A stretch of 64,000 nucleotides of DNA, from positions 2,383,905-2,447,904 of the forward strand of contig NZ_CM000745.1 in assembly GCF_000161455.1 (NCBI RefSeq), read 5' to 3'. The notes under the pieces are model-generated. The model had not been told where the DNA came from and did no database searches. It saw only the letters and a list, made by a program, of their open reading frames with translations. Made by a program: the position numbers and the translations under genes. How positions within the stretch are numbered: position 1 is the stretch's first letter; every line of letters begins with the position of its first letter. Shown here piece after piece: positions 50,446 through 59,743 of the stretch. The DNA comes from Bacillus pseudomycoides DSM 12442 (lineage in GTDB: Bacteria; Bacillota; Bacilli; Bacillales; Bacillaceae_G).

Positions 50446-50925
50446 TTATTTAAAAATCTCATTAAGATGATCTTTATAGAACAAAATAGCTCGTTCATAT
50501 TCTTTTACACCTTCTAGTTTTACAACAGTTTCAAGCAATAATTTCATTGCTTCTTCATATTCTTTAATGTTATATTTGGCAATGGAAAGAAATACTTTCA
50601 TGGTATCATTGTCTGGAAACTGTTTGATTCCAGCTTCTAACGTAACAATCGCTTTATTATATTGACCAATACAGCGATATGTGCTACCGAGTCCAATATA
50701 TGCCCCACATAATGATTCTCCTTTAAGTCCATTTACAATTGCTTTTTCGTAAAATGGAACAGCTTCTGTTTCAAGTCCCATTACATCATGTATACAAGCG
50801 CATTCATAGAGGACTTCTGGATTTTGAGTAAAGTTAGTTAACCCAATGAGTATGTCCCTTGCTTGTGCATATTTTTTTTCATTCCGAAATTGAATCGCTT
50901 GCTCAAATAACTGTTTCACCTGCAT
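50446..50925 (-). CDS. TPR-repeat protein
   Basis: The 159-residue protein consists of about four tetratricopeptide repeats (YAQARDILIGL, ETEAVPFYEKAIVNG, YNKAIVTLEAGIKQFP, YEEAMKLLLETVVKLEG), with the small-large-aromatic pattern of TPR helices. It has the size of a scaffold or binding protein. It overlaps the HAD gene by 23 nt and precedes the membrane protein by 14 nt, so it belongs to their operon. Partner unknown. Confidence 0.85.
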   Translation of the reverse strand: MQVKQLFEQAIQFRNEKKYAQARDILIGLTNFTQNPEVLYECACIHDVMGLETEAVPFYEKAIVNGLKGESLCGAYIGLGSTYRCIGQYNKAIVTLEAGIKQFPDNDTMKVFLSIAKYNIKEYEEAMKLLLETVVKLEGVKEYERAILFYKDHLNEIFK

Positions 50926-51706
50926 CGCTCCTTATTTGATCCAGAATAGATGCTACACCATCATCTTCATTACTATCCGTAATATAATATGCTAATTCTT
51001 TTAACTCTGAAATTGCATTTTCCATTGCAATTGGATAACCACATTCTTGGAACAAACCGATATCATTCCAATCATCACCAAATACCATGACTTGCTCTGC
51101 ACTTATTTCATGCCTTTGGCACCAATTTAACACAGCATTCTCTTTCGAAACATTGCAATCCATAATTTGAACGAGCTGATTTTGATCAGTACAGATTACA
51201 TTTACTTTATGCCGAAATTGTTCTTTTAATTTTTCATAGTGAGAAAAAGAGTGTAACAGTATTTTAGATACAGAGCGTTGCTTCATTTCTTCATTTGTAA
51301 TCACAATAGGCTTTGTTGCTGTTATAAAATTTGTTTTTATATTTTGATTAATGTAACATGTATCTTCCACCTCAATAGCGATGAAAGAATCAGGTTCCTT
51401 CTGCGTAACAAAACTGATAATTTCTGCGGTATACATAGCATCAATTGGGTAATGGTAATTCATTTTTGTTATTTGATCCCGTAATAGAGCGCCATTGTAA
51501 TACACCATCATGCCAATATTCTGTAATTCCTTGGAAAGAAACTGCTTTACAGAACGAGGAGCTCTTGCTGTCGCAAAAATGATATGTATACCTTTTCTAT
51601 GGCAATCCATAACCGCTTTTATATTTCTCTCTGATACCTTCTTTTCGTTATTTAATAATGTACCATCTAAATCTAATACAATAACTTTTATATTTTTAAA
51701 AAGCAT
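50903..51706 (-). CDS. HAD-superfamily (Cof-type) phosphatase
   Basis: The 267-residue protein shows all four HAD motifs of the Cof/IIB subfamily: DLDGTLLNNEKK (nucleophile Asp), FATARAPRS (motif II Thr), Lys in VSKENAVLNWC (motif III) and FGDDWNDIGLF (motif IV). It is probably a phosphatase of sugar phosphates or nucleotides such as FMN or PLP. Strong site AAGGAGGAG. It is in an operon with a CoaB-like enzyme and AAC(3). Confidence 0.9.
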   Translation of the reverse strand: MLFKNIKVIVLDLDGTLLNNEKKVSERNIKAVMDCHRKGIHIIFATARAPRSVKQFLSKELQNIGMMVYYNGALLRDQITKMNYHYPIDAMYTAEIISFVTQKEPDSFIAIEVEDTCYINQNIKTNFITATKPIVITNEEMKQRSVSKILLHSFSHYEKLKEQFRHKVNVICTDQNQLVQIMDCNVSKENAVLNWCQRHEISAEQVMVFGDDWNDIGLFQECGYPIAMENAISELKELAYYITDSNEDDGVASILDQIRSDAGETVI

Positions 51707-51722
51707 AAGCTCCTCCTTCTAT

Positions 51723-52436
51723 TTACATATGACCAATACTTATTTCGTTTACACGATTACACAAATCTTCTAACCTGTTTACAATCTCTTTCGCTGTTTC
51801 ATCTTTCCCTTCACAAACCCAAACATTGCCATCTTCTCCAATCACATGATGAATGGCTGCATGTGAATACAGGGAATGCGGAGAATTTGCTATCATCAGA
51901 TTTGCTTTTGCCTGTTCCATTCTTTCACTTGCTCGTTGGATTAATCCAGCTTCTGTGACATCGCTTTCAAGTTTAAATCCAACTAAAATCGTTTCCGGAT
52001 CCCATTGTTTAATTTGTTTTAATATTTTAGGTGCCTTTTGAAAATGAACGATTGGTGCTATATCACTCGAAATCTTCCCATTCTTATCAAGTCCATTTCC
52101 TTCTTGATCACAAATTTTATCAACAATCCAATCCGATCCAGCTGCCGCCATAATCACAGCATCGATTTTCTCATGTGTAATGATACTTTTCATTTTATCT
52201 TGTAAATCAATAATACCTTCAAATGGATGTAATTCTAATTCGCTATTTGTAGCATTCGGTTTTTCAGCAAAATAACCATGTAAGTATATGACATGTGCTC
52301 CTTTTGACATCGCTTCTTCAGCAAGAATTTTTCCGATTGTACCTTTTGCTAAATTCGTATGACCACGTACTTGATCCCATTTTTCTAAACAGCCACCACT
52401 CGTAATTAAAATCTTTTTCCCCTTCATCATAACCAT
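51723..52436 (-). CDS. Phosphopantothenoylcysteine synthetase-like (CoaB/DFP) protein
   Basis: The 237-residue protein (or 235 from the ATG at 52430, which has better spacing from AAGGG) resembles the CoaB domain of the Dfp protein: KKILITSGGCLEKWDQVRGHTNLAKGTIGKILA (split here as ITSGGCLEKWDQVRG and TNLAKGTIGKIL), DAVIMAAAGSDWIV, and TILVGFKLESD. It lacks the flavin decarboxylase (CoaC) half. CoaB ligates cysteine to phosphopantothenate. As a stand-alone paralogue next to AAC(3), it may modify another substrate. Operon member. Confidence 0.82.
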   Translation of the reverse strand: MVMMKGKKILITSGGCLEKWDQVRGHTNLAKGTIGKILAEEAMSKGAHVIYLHGYFAEKPNATNSELELHPFEGIIDLQDKMKSIITHEKIDAVIMAAAGSDWIVDKICDQEGNGLDKNGKISSDIAPIVHFQKAPKILKQIKQWDPETILVGFKLESDVTEAGLIQRASERMEQAKANLMIANSPHSLYSHAAIHHVIGEDGNVWVCEGKDETAKEIVNRLEDLCNRVNEISIGHM

Positions 52437-52439
52437 CCC

Positions 52440-53246
52440 TTACTTATTTTTCGAACGAAACCATTGTACACCAAAGTCAACAATTTCTCGTTGTTTCATT
52501 AATCTACACGTTGCATTTCCCACTTTACCAATTGTTACAGCGTTTATATGTTCAAACTCTTTTCCAATCTCAACAAACAAGTCAGAATCATAGTCCATTT
52601 CATCGAACTCTTTCCACGCCCTTACGTTATTTTCTATAATGGGTGCTCCAACTTTTATTAATTCACGTGCTCCTGTACGTATTTCAGATAAGTGAATCGA
52701 TGTATTAGAATCGTAGCCTACACCTATCAACAATACATATCCATCTAAATCATATATTTTCTTTAGTGGTGAGTACTCTCCAAAACTAATTGAAAGTGAA
52801 TGCTCCGCTATAATAACCTCCGCATGTTTTCCCCATGCAGCAAAACTATTTAACGGATGATTACTACGTTTTACATTTGGATATGTACGAAAACATTCTA
52901 CAACTTTCCCCATCGCGCGTGTTGGAGTTACATCCGGATGAAACGCTGGAACATTGTCTCGAATAATTTGCCACCAGTTTTCTGGAACGGGTGGCCTTAC
53001 CCAGTTTTTCGGATCAGACAAATCCGACGTTTGAGTTGGCATGATAATCGTACCTTCTTCAGTAATTACATTCATTAAAGCTTCAACTACGGCGACGGCC
53101 CCACCAGATACCCAGCCAATTGAGCTCAAAGAAGAATGGACGATCACTGTCATTCCTTTTTTAAGTCCTAATGCCTGTAAATCATTCGATATAGTTTCAA
53201 TTGTATTTGGTAATTGCGTTTCTGCCACAATGTCGTTTATTTTCAT
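52440..53246 (-). CDS. Aminoglycoside N(3)-acetyltransferase family protein
   Basis: The 268-residue protein matches the AAC(3)/YokD fold: IVHSSLSSIGWVSGGA (residues about 35-50, acetyl-CoA loop), EEGTIIMPTQTSDLSD, then RSNHPLNSFAAWG with the catalytic His, and LIGVGYDSNTSIHLSE. A homologous B. anthracis protein (BA2930) has this fold. Whether it acts on aminoglycosides is uncertain, since many chromosomal AAC(3) paralogues have other substrates. It is the first gene of a five-gene operon; three bases separate it from the CoaB-like gene. Confidence 0.88.
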   Translation of the reverse strand: MKINDIVAETQLPNTIETISNDLQALGLKKGMTVIVHSSLSSIGWVSGGAVAVVEALMNVITEEGTIIMPTQTSDLSDPKNWVRPPVPENWWQIIRDNVPAFHPDVTPTRAMGKVVECFRTYPNVKRSNHPLNSFAAWGKHAEVIIAEHSLSISFGEYSPLKKIYDLDGYVLLIGVGYDSNTSIHLSEIRTGARELIKVGAPIIENNVRAWKEFDEMDYDSDLFVEIGKEFEHINAVTIGKVGNATCRLMKQREIVDFGVQWFRSKNK

Positions 53247-53463
53247 AATTACTCCCCCATAAGGTTCTCTCTATGCTTATAAACTATCAAATTGAATTTT
53301 AAATCTCATCAATATATTATCATATTTTTCTTAATTTTTAATCCAAACGCCAAAGAGACCTCCTAAAAAATTCTGTTCATACTGACTTATGTATCCTAGA
53401 CAACTGAACTATAGCACTGCTCCATATACACTTGTATTATTATGGTAAATATTATACAATAAA

Positions 53464-53477
53464 ACCGACTGGTCGGT
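53464..53477. promoter_or_regulatory. TetR-type palindromic operator
   Basis: ACCGACTGGTCGGT is a perfect inverted repeat (six-base arms, 2-nt centre), the form typical of TetR/AcrR-family operators. It follows a -10-like TATACA (53452-53457) in the 330-bp gap upstream of the CPBP protease gene, 100 bp from its start. No TetR gene is nearby. The rest of that gap shows no gene. Confidence 0.6.
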
Positions 53478-53576
53478 CTATAAAAAGAAGAATTATGAAA
53501 GACTATCACAACCTTGCATAGCGTCAACATACATAAAAGGTCTTTCTTAGTCTATTTTCAAGGGAGATGAAGCCAT

Positions 53577-54305
53577 ATGTTCAACTGGATCTTTGTATTC
53601 AGCATTGCTATACCAGGAATTGTTACAATGAGCTTAGCGGAACAAAAAATAAACAAAAAGTTAGAAAATACTCCAGAAACACCCTCTATCTACCTAAGTC
53701 TTTTTATCCATACTCTACTCGTTTTACTTTTTTCCGGAATGGGTGCATTTTTCTTATCAAAGATCCAAGATGGAAATATTATTTTACCGAGCAACATTGG
53801 TGAAGCAGTTCTAATTGGAGTAATTTGCTCCCTCGGACACGTTATTATATATTATGGATTCTTTAGAAAAGTTATTGATAAAGAAACGTTTCTACAAATT
53901 GAACATCAGCGCCATAGTGTAGGATTAGGAGCCAGAGTCCTATATGGCGGAGTTGTTGAAGAAATCATCTTCCGGTGGGGTCTTATGTCACTTTTCATCA
54001 CGTTGATGAGTTTTTTTCATGCTGTCACTCAGATTATTGTAGTTCTTGGAATTATCCTATCTAGTATTCTATTTGCAGTCACACACTTTCTAGGTGTAAA
54101 AGGAATGAAAAAATCAAGATGGCTATATTCTTATGCTGTATTAGGAAATTTGTGGGTAGGTATTTTTTGTGGCTGGCAATTCTGGTCGAATGGTTTAATT
54201 GCCGCTATCATTGTTCATATGCTTTTCCACCTCTTATTGTACCCTTGTGAACTGTGGTATCGTAAAAAGCTAGGGAATGATGAAACGACTGCTGTAAACA
54301 TGTAA
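53577..54305 (+). CDS. CPBP family intramembrane metalloprotease
   Basis: The 242-residue membrane protein has about seven hydrophobic segments and the Abi/CPBP motifs: VVEEIIFRWGLMSLF (EExxxR, near residue 125), FAVTHFLG (second His site) and a C-terminal VHMLFHLLL (third His site). Family members are Rce1-like proteases involved in processing or immunity to bacteriocins. A GGGAGATGAAG site precedes the ATG. A TetR-type operator upstream suggests ligand-controlled expression; the regulator is elsewhere. Confidence 0.85.
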   Translation: MFNWIFVFSIAIPGIVTMSLAEQKINKKLENTPETPSIYLSLFIHTLLVLLFSGMGAFFLSKIQDGNIILPSNIGEAVLIGVICSLGHVIIYYGFFRKVIDKETFLQIEHQRHSVGLGARVLYGGVVEEIIFRWGLMSLFITLMSFFHAVTQIIVVLGIILSSILFAVTHFLGVKGMKKSRWLYSYAVLGNLWVGIFCGWQFWSNGLIAAIIVHMLFHLLLYPCELWYRKKLGNDETTAVNM

Positions 54306-54411
54306 CATTTTTCTTGCCCCATTAAAGGTGCAATAATTGAACATGTATGAATTACCTACATATGATAAAAGCCCCCTTTTGTATTCACTTTAGAAGAAGG
54401 CTTTCAATCGT

Positions 54412-55632
54412 TTAAAAATAATCAAAAAAGCATGGCGGTGAATCCGGAATTAAATTCTCAAGCACCTCTATCATTTCATGACTTCCTTTTATTCTTCCGA
54501 TATCATACAAAAATGCAGGGCTTTTATAACTTAATAACATAGTTGTTAATGTTTGAATCGTTAAGGACATTCCCTCCATATTATTTGGTTCTTTCTCATA
54601 TGTTATATGTAATTGTTTGTCATAATCCCACTTTAAAGAAAAAGTCCCTTTATTCCACTCCAACATTGGATCATCTATATGTAAAATTAGCTTTTCATTT
54701 TTTACATGTTTAAATGGATATTGTTTCAGAAAACCAACTACATCGACAATTCTTCCCATATAGTAAGGGGCGATTGTCTGTTTTATTTCACTATCTTCAA
54801 GTAAGAAAGCAACCGGTTCATGAACGCATGTCTTTCCTTTAACATAATACACCATTGAAAAGTGTGCACTAATGAAATTCCATAACCCTCTTCTCGCCTC
54901 TTCATTTAAGTAAATCATTTCTTCTATATAAAACTTCTCTTCAAGGACACGATAAAATAAATAGCCATGTGGAATATCTTCATCTGTATAATAAATTGCT
55001 AATTGCAAATCAATTGTTTCCTCACGAAATCGTTCTTCCCATGCAAGTGTATTTCGAACCATCGCTCCATTTGTTTTTCTAGCAAACTCATCATAAACTT
55101 TTTCTTTTTCTTTACTTTTTAATCCAACTCGCCTTACTCGGCCACTAATGTTTCCACGATACTTAGGAAGCTGTGTATCTTTAATTTGGTATTCGATGAT
55201 ATCAGAAATAATTTCCCAGCCTTTTTTGCGATAATAAGGAATCGAGTAAGGGAACAAATAAGAAATATATTGTCCATTTTCTCTCATCGTTTTTAAGCTT
55301 TCTTTCATTAATGAGTTCATTAATCCATGCCCTGCATATTCTGGATATGTACCAACTCCAGTAACTCCTCCCATTTCATAAATCACACCATGGATATTTA
55401 TTTGGAATGGCAAAACAACAATTTGAGAAATTAATTTATCATGATCAAACCAGCCTAATGCAGTCCCTGGCTTTAATTGATGGCTTTTCTTTTGTACCAT
55501 CTTTTCTTCATCATTAATCATCTTTTTAGAAACTTGAAACACATATTTCATTAAGTTTGAAAACTGATCCACTTCACTTTCCTTAATAGGTCTCATAATC
55601 AAACCTTTATAATACTTCTCATTCATTTTCAT
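54412..55632 (-). CDS. Eis-like GNAT acetyltransferase
   Basis: The 406-residue protein is the three-domain Eis type: an N-terminal GNAT (residues about 10-160, with the acetyl-CoA motif VTGVGTYPEYAGHGLMNSLM and PYSIPYYRKKGWE), a second GNAT-like domain (about 170-290) and a C-terminal sterol-carrier-like domain (about 295-406) ending in CFFDYF, whose terminal carboxylate acts as catalytic base in Eis. Eis enzymes acetylate amines such as aminoglycosides at several positions. Monocistronic. Confidence 0.87.
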   Translation of the reverse strand: MKMNEKYYKGLIMRPIKESEVDQFSNLMKYVFQVSKKMINDEEKMVQKKSHQLKPGTALGWFDHDKLISQIVVLPFQINIHGVIYEMGGVTGVGTYPEYAGHGLMNSLMKESLKTMRENGQYISYLFPYSIPYYRKKGWEIISDIIEYQIKDTQLPKYRGNISGRVRRVGLKSKEKEKVYDEFARKTNGAMVRNTLAWEERFREETIDLQLAIYYTDEDIPHGYLFYRVLEEKFYIEEMIYLNEEARRGLWNFISAHFSMVYYVKGKTCVHEPVAFLLEDSEIKQTIAPYYMGRIVDVVGFLKQYPFKHVKNEKLILHIDDPMLEWNKGTFSLKWDYDKQLHITYEKEPNNMEGMSLTIQTLTTMLLSYKSPAFLYDIGRIKGSHEMIEVLENLIPDSPPCFFDYF

Positions 55633-55708
55633 ATGCTCCTTTGTAACACAAACTAAAATATCATATTATTTTTATCATTTAGTTAGTATATACAAAAGAT
55701 AATGAAAA

Positions 55709-55741
55709 CACGCATACAGTATTATCAAGACTGTATGCGTG
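55709..55741 (-). terminator. Terminator after the histidine phosphatase gene
   Basis: CACGCATACAG / CTGTATGCGTG, an 11-bp stem; on the minus strand TTTTC follows. It lies just past the stop at 55747. Confidence 0.7.
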
Positions 55742-55746
55742 CATTT

Positions 55747-56475
55747 TTATAATTCCACAATTTCTCTTCCTTTTTCAGCATAACTCATATCGCCAACAGA
55801 TTCGACTTTATATGCCCCATCTTTATAGAGAATTTTAGTTACACTTGCATTTTCTACTCCCATTTTTGTTTTACTACTATCAAGCATTTCTACTAATGTA
55901 GTGATCATCAGTCCATGAGATACGACTAAAACGTTACCTCCTCCATTTTTAGCGGTGTCTTCACTAATTTTATCGATTTCTTTTTTTATACGAGTTGAAA
56001 ATACTTCCCAATTTTCAGCTTGTTTCGTAGTGTCTGCTTCTGCAATGAAATTCGTAATTTCTTTAATAGAGAACTTCATTAATTCAGATACTGCTTTAAC
56101 ACCAGCAGTATCTTGCATAGCCTTCCACATATTTTCAATCTTATCGCCTTCAAAAATCCCAAAATTCAATTCACGTAAATCTTTCCGTTGTTCAAATTTT
56201 AACTTTGATTGTCCACTATACTTTAGTACTAAGTTAGCAGTTTCAATTGCACGGCCACTATCACTACTATACGCATCAACAAAAGGTATATCTTGTAGTC
56301 CATTTCCTAAACCCTTCGCTATTTCAATGCCCTTCTCTACTAATGGAGAATCTGCCCAGCCTTGTACACGTTCACTAGTGTTTAACATTGTTTTTCCATG
56401 TCTAGTAATATATAAGGTAACGGTATTATCCTTGTTATTATTTGTTAAGTTCATATCTTTTTCCATATTCATCAT
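55747..56475 (-). CDS. Histidine phosphatase family protein
   Basis: The 242-residue protein shows the RHG signature (LYITRHGKTMLN, with the phosphorylated His near residue 26), the second Arg in VQGWADSPL, the acid in LRELNFGIFEGDK and the second His in VVSHGLMITTL. It has phosphoglycerate-mutase-like phosphatase activity by family. The longer N-terminus (MMNMEKDMNLTNNNKDN) is unusual: poorly conserved and possibly not translated from the first ATG. Monocistronic. Confidence 0.85.
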   Translation of the reverse strand: MMNMEKDMNLTNNNKDNTVTLYITRHGKTMLNTSERVQGWADSPLVEKGIEIAKGLGNGLQDIPFVDAYSSDSGRAIETANLVLKYSGQSKLKFEQRKDLRELNFGIFEGDKIENMWKAMQDTAGVKAVSELMKFSIKEITNFIAEADTTKQAENWEVFSTRIKKEIDKISEDTAKNGGGNVLVVSHGLMITTLVEMLDSSKTKMGVENASVTKILYKDGAYKVESVGDMSYAEKGREIVEL

Positions 56476-56707
56476 TCATGTCTCTCCCTTTAGAGTAATC
56501 CATTGCTTGTAAAGTCACTGCTTCTTATCGACCAAAACTTAAAAATCTACTTCCTTTACTAACAACTATATTATAATTTTATCAAAATAGTTTCATACGT
56601 GGATAAAATATATAATTTTAGTTTCCATCAATTCATATTTTTTAAACGAAACAAAAAAGAACAGACCCTTATAATTACGAATCCATTCCTTTTCTATCTT
56701 TCATTTT

Positions 56708-57646
56708 TTATGCTGTTATCTTTTCTTCCTTTTTCATAACAACTGCAACATAACTATGCAGAATCATTCCTACAACAACTAAACTCATTCCAATCCATGA
56801 TAATGATGATGGAAATGGAGCAGATAGCCAGATTAATTCTCCGAGTAATGCAAATAAAACTTCACCTGACTGCGTTGCTTCTACTGTTGCCAATTTCTGC
56901 GGATCATCCTTTACAAGATCTGTTGCAAAGAAAAATAATACAGTCGCAATTAAACCAGAACTAATTGCTACGATGAAGCATTGAAAAACTTGGTCACTTG
57001 ATGGTAATCCATTTGTAGAAACCTCATAGCCTGATAACAAAAACCAAAATGGTAAACTTGCGAGTGTCATTCCAAGAACTCGTTGAAAAACATCTAACTC
57101 TCCTTTACATACTTGCATCATTTTTCGATTTCCAAGCGGGTAAGCAAATGCTGCTACAATTACGGGCACCACACATAAAACTGTTTCACGAATCCCTAAA
57201 GAAGAAGCATGTTCCACTTGCATAAGAAGCACACCTAATAATATGACAGCAGACATCATCAATTCTTTCATTGGAATTTTTTTATGTAGCGAATTTGTTG
57301 CAAATAATGGTGTTAATAAAATCCCTGCTATAATTGTAATTTGCCATGTTGAGGCAACGAGCCATCCTGGTCCAAATGCACCTGCGAAACTAAGTGGTGC
57401 GTAAAAAAGACCGAAGCCAACAATACTCCATAACAACCACTCTTTCGGATTACTTTTCATATATTGAAAGAGTTGCTTTAAATTCCCTCTATACATGACA
57501 ATAATTAAAAGTAGTGGAACCATAAAGTAATATCGTAACGATGCACTCCAAATCCAGCTTCCGCCTTGTAAATCCATCGCACGGTTTAAAATAAATGTAA
57601 AGGCAAAGAAAAACGATGCCAATACCCCCGCTGCAATTGCTTTCAT
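56708..57646 (-). CDS. EamA/DMT-type multidrug efflux transporter family protein
   Basis: The 312-residue membrane protein has ten hydrophobic segments in two five-helix halves, typical of the drug/metabolite superfamily (EmrE-type Multi_Drug_Res family). The N-terminal FAFTFILNRAMDLQGGSWIW and mid segment GLIATVLFFFATDLVK are family-like. Substrate unknown. Transcribed alone after a 230-bp gap. Confidence 0.83.
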   Translation of the reverse strand: MKAIAAGVLASFFFAFTFILNRAMDLQGGSWIWSASLRYYFMVPLLLIIVMYRGNLKQLFQYMKSNPKEWLLWSIVGFGLFYAPLSFAGAFGPGWLVASTWQITIIAGILLTPLFATNSLHKKIPMKELMMSAVILLGVLLMQVEHASSLGIRETVLCVVPVIVAAFAYPLGNRKMMQVCKGELDVFQRVLGMTLASLPFWFLLSGYEVSTNGLPSSDQVFQCFIVAISSGLIATVLFFFATDLVKDDPQKLATVEATQSGEVLFALLGELIWLSAPFPSSLSWIGMSLVVVGMILHSYVAVVMKKEEKITA

Positions 57647-57739
57647 CCTAAAACCCCTTATACATTTTTTCTTCTACTATATAACAGAACACAATTAATT
57701 TAAAATAAATTTCATACTACAAGTGATATCTTTGTACAT

Positions 57740-58233
57740 TTATCTAGAATCATATCGGTACAATTTCCGCAATCGACTTATATGAGCTTGATGATACCGA
57801 TTATGATCAGCTATATGCCAGATTCCCCACCTAATCGTAGCAGTTTCACCATCTTCATAATATACTTCTCGTGTTAAGTCTGCTTCTGTTAACTTCATAC
57901 ATTCATCATAAAACATATTTTGAACATCTTCATAATCTCGCATGATTTCTCGCAAAGAACCTTTTGTTGTATTAGGTAATTCTCCTTTTTCATCAAGCAT
58001 AGGACCATATTTTTCTTGTAATGATAGTGGAACTTGCGCACCTTTCAAGCGATACACCCAATGTTATTTTCATCATTAGAAGAACCTTTGTAATGTAGTT
58101 CTTCTTTCCCTACATCCTTTACTAATTCTCTTAATCTTTTGAATGTATCACTTACAGTAGCATATAACACTGCAACGTAAGGGTTCATATCCCTTTCTAC
58201 ATATAAATCTTTCACTGCAATTCTCCTATCCAA
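57740..58233 (-). pseudogene. DinB family protein, frameshifted
   Basis: The first part (58233-58045) reads MDRRIAVKDLYVERDMN, LKDVGKEELHYKGSSNDENN and then shifts; the second (58057-57740) continues VYRLKGAQVPLSLQEKYG, DVQNMFYDECMKLTEADL and WHIADHNRYHQAHISRL with the two metal-ligand histidines. Adding one T in the ATTGGG region (about 58057-58063) joins them to NNIWVYRLKG. It is a full DinB-type protein of about 165 residues apart from that base. It overlaps the upstream hydrolase gene by 22 nt. Confidence 0.78.
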
Positions 58234-59156
58234 CTCTTAATCCCTTCATTGATCTCATGTGCCTTTTCATGATGAATATAATGCTTTGTATTTGGAAATA
58301 TAATCTGTTCCGTTCTTGAAGATATTTTTAACAGTTCATTCTGCGTTTTCTCCCAATTTTCATATCCATTATTTGTTGCGGAAAATTGCAATACTGGCAG
58401 AGTTCCTAGATCCCCTTGTTCTATTACCTTTTTACCATTTCTACTCATCCACTCTAATTCTTCTTTCATATTTCGATTATTTGTATTTTTAAGAGCCATT
58501 GAAATTTTAAGTTCTTGTAATTCTTTTGGTAAATTAGGGATATCTATAAATACGTTATCCATGATTCCAAACAATGATAACGTACGCAAGATGCCGATAT
58601 TTTTAGCTGTATTCATTGTGTGCCAACTAACTTTCATACCTATATTCATTTCAAAATTCTGTGCGTATTCCGGACTAATTCCATCGATAAAAACTAATCC
58701 CTCAATTTCATTTGGATATAATTGTGCATAACGAATACTTTCTAATGCTCCCATTGAATGTCCTACTAATATAAAGGGAGGTTTCTCATCAGACTCTATT
58801 AATAATGCATGCAATTCGCTTACAACTGTATCAATATCCCTACTTCTCTCTGTTTTTTCACTGTATCCGTAGCCAGGTCGCTCATACACAACTACTCTAT
58901 TTTCTTTTTCTAACTTATTATACAGTGGATAAAAATCTGCATACGGTGTAGTCGTTCCACTTCCTGCTGTCATGACTATCACTGGTTTATCCTCACGTTT
59001 TCCTGTTGCAAAAATGTGCATATCATGATTGTTAACTTCAATTATCTTACCAGGTACTTCCGTATAATTATTTACACAAATAGCTTGATACAGTACACTA
59101 GCAATAAAAACAATTAACGCAATAAACAAAACAATACGCTTCTTGTTTTTAAACAT
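58212..59156 (-). CDS. Alpha/beta hydrolase with N-terminal membrane anchor
   Basis: The 314-residue protein has an N-terminal transmembrane helix (RIVLFIALIVFIASVLYQAI, residues 7-26), then an alpha/beta-hydrolase domain: VMTAGSGTTTPYAD (oxyanion loop), the nucleophile VGHSMGALE (Ser near 142), the acid in FIDGIS and the histidine in NTKHYIHHEKAH. It is probably anchored outside the cell. Substrate unknown. Part of a tight minus-strand cluster. Confidence 0.86.
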   Translation of the reverse strand: MFKNKKRIVLFIALIVFIASVLYQAICVNNYTEVPGKIIEVNNHDMHIFATGKREDKPVIVMTAGSGTTTPYADFYPLYNKLEKENRVVVYERPGYGYSEKTERSRDIDTVVSELHALLIESDEKPPFILVGHSMGALESIRYAQLYPNEIEGLVFIDGISPEYAQNFEMNIGMKVSWHTMNTAKNIGILRTLSLFGIMDNVFIDIPNLPKELQELKISMALKNTNNRNMKEELEWMSRNGKKVIEQGDLGTLPVLQFSATNNGYENWEKTQNELLKISSRTEQIIFPNTKHYIHHEKAHEINEGIKSWIGELQ

Positions 59157-59180
59157 CAGATACTCCTTTTGGATATATTT

Positions 59181-59681
59181 TTAGAGAAATAAAACCATAT
59201 GTTCGTCATCGCGATATATGCCATTTATTTTTAGTGCTCTTTTTTCTATCCCATACGTTGTAAAACCTATTGATTGATACAATTTTTTTGCTGCTTCATT
59301 ATCTGAAACAACCCCTAAACTAATTTGCTCTATTTTTAGTTCTCTTGCCTTTTCAATTAACGCGCGAATTAAGCATTTTGCTAAGCCTTTCCCTCTACTT
59401 TGATGATCTACATACATGGCAACAAGATGCCCCTTATGCTTATATGCTGCTTTTTGTTCCGTTAGTAACGTTACTACACCCATTAGTTGATTCTCTTTAT
59501 TAAAAGCACCGAATGTGTAACTAGTTTTTGAATTTAAATTTCGAACAACTTCCTCAACAGGGTTTTCTTTTTGCATCGCTTCTTCATAAGTTGTCACGAA
59601 TGATTCTGGATTCATTTGTAGTGCTTGTAAGCGTAAGTTCCAATATTGTACTGCATCTGAGTCTGATAAAACTCGAATCAT
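59181..59681 (-). CDS. GNAT family N-acetyltransferase
   Basis: The ATG at 59681 (MIRVLSDSDAVQYWNLRLQA) follows GAGAGGATGC and gives 166 residues. Motif A is AMYVDHQSRGKGLAKCLIRA, motif B is NEAAKKLYQSIGFTTYG. Complete single-domain GNAT of unknown substrate. It lies 24 nt upstream of the hydrolase and downstream of another GNAT gene in the same orientation. Confidence 0.85.
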   Translation of the reverse strand: MIRVLSDSDAVQYWNLRLQALQMNPESFVTTYEEAMQKENPVEEVVRNLNSKTSYTFGAFNKENQLMGVVTLLTEQKAAYKHKGHLVAMYVDHQSRGKGLAKCLIRALIEKARELKIEQISLGVVSDNEAAKKLYQSIGFTTYGIEKRALKINGIYRDDEHMVLFL

Positions 59682-59743
59682 TTGTATGCATCCTCTCATC
59701 ATTAAATTTCTAAACTTAATCCACTTTTGTTTACATAATAATA

